A DNA stretch of 64,000 nucleotides from Prevotella sp. Lineage in GTDB: Bacteria > Bacteroidota > Bacteroidia > Bacteroidales > Bacteroidaceae. The first letter of the stretch is position 1, and each line of letters begins with the position of its first letter. The stretch covers positions 1-64,000 of the forward strand of contig JAFTQG010000042.1 of NCBI GenBank assembly GCA_017462915.1. Reading direction: 5' to 3'. Below, piece by piece: positions 63,776 through 64,000 of this stretch. The notes beneath the pieces were generated by a model that was not told the DNA's origin, made no database searches, and saw only the letters and a list, made by a program, of their open reading frames with translations. Made by a program: the position numbers and the translations under genes.

Positions 63776-64000
63776 TTACTTTATAAAAATCTTTCGAACG
63801 GAGCCGTTAGAATAGCGGATTATATTCAGTCCCTTCTGTAAATCATTATACTTGCGCCCATTAATATCATAATAACCTGTGGCGACAGGACTTGACTCTT
63901 CAGTCACCGCATAGTCAATGCCTGTGGCGGATGCTTCTGTGGTAAATGTCTGTTCCTCACCGTATGTGATACTGGAAGCTGTCTTCACGAACGTGCGGAA
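63776..64000 (-). CDS. C-terminal end of a probable secreted protein, cut by window edge
   Basis: The frame is open to the right edge, so only the last ~74 residues are seen. It ends with VATGYYDINGRKYNDLQKGL, then NIIRYSNGSVRKIFIK, the same kind of tail as the exported calycin-like and BspA-like proteins in this window (G-Y-Y-D-x-NGR, KGL-x-I-x, G-x-x-x-K-x-x-I-K). The main body and function lie outside the window. Confidence 0.65.
   Translation of the reverse strand, partial: FRTFVKTASSITYGEEQTFTTEASATGIDYAVTEESSPVATGYYDINGRKYNDLQKGLNIIRYSNGSVRKIFIK

Overview
The window looks like the chromosome of a Bacteroidales bacterium, most likely a Prevotella/Segatella relative. Reasons: promoters of the Bacteroidetes type (TTTG, 19-20 bp, TAnnTTTG) in front of tRNA and protein genes; a type III glutamine synthetase; the gene order rsfS-ftsH-cdsA; Bacteroidetes families (DUF1460, DUF4296, DUF4421, DUF2723, BspA-type leucine-rich repeats); and a CfxA-like class A beta-lactamase. 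The species is not decided by the sequence.

Layout. 1-8.4 kb: a probable transposase tail, a degenerate TrpF-like gene behind trmN6, then lon-tgt-lptG, an AT-rich island of about 0.9 kb with composite or broken genes, and an ECF sigma factor. 8.5-22 kb: rarA and a divergent acidic protein gene, an M18 aminopeptidase, the rsfS-ftsH-cdsA cluster, tRNA-Gln, deoD, a HAD phosphatase, a secreted calycin-like protein, asnA, tRNA-Arg and tdk. 22-31 kb: rsmI with a coiled-coil lipoprotein, an AI-2E family permease, fucO, tRNA-Lys, the beta-lactamase, two identical tRNA-Asp genes and glnN. 31-44 kb: htpG, ettA, pgi, a damaged clpB, a polysaccharide deacetylase and a large DUF2723 membrane protein. 44-53 kb: a uracil-DNA-glycosylase-like protein, a BspA-like protein with a long folded leader RNA, DUF1460 and DUF4421 proteins, an oxidoreductase, a TetR regulator, a DUF4296 lipoprotein and lspA. 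53-64 kb: ileS, an aminotransferase with an FtsX-like permease, a helicase, uxaC and the end of a secreted protein gene.

Most genes are housekeeping: proteostasis (Lon, FtsH, HtpG, ClpB), tRNA and rRNA modification (TrmN6, Tgt, RsmI), envelope assembly (LptG-like, CdsA, LspA) and nitrogen or sugar metabolism (AsnA, GlnN, FucO, Pgi, UxaC).

The unusual signal lies between genes. (i) Four intergenic clusters each hold exactly four 22-bp direct repeats built on an AAGGTGACCTTT-like core. (ii) Two families of about 200-bp hairpin elements carry terminal inverted repeats and share a CATAGCCCGCTATG-type apex; one family shows compensatory changes in its two arms, and two of its four copies reach a start codon. 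(iii) The roughly 380-nt leader of the BspA-like gene can form mutually exclusive long-range pairings, one of which would cover the region just before the start codon. These are the best candidates for undescribed biology here. Functions are inferred from remembered family motifs; no searches were run.
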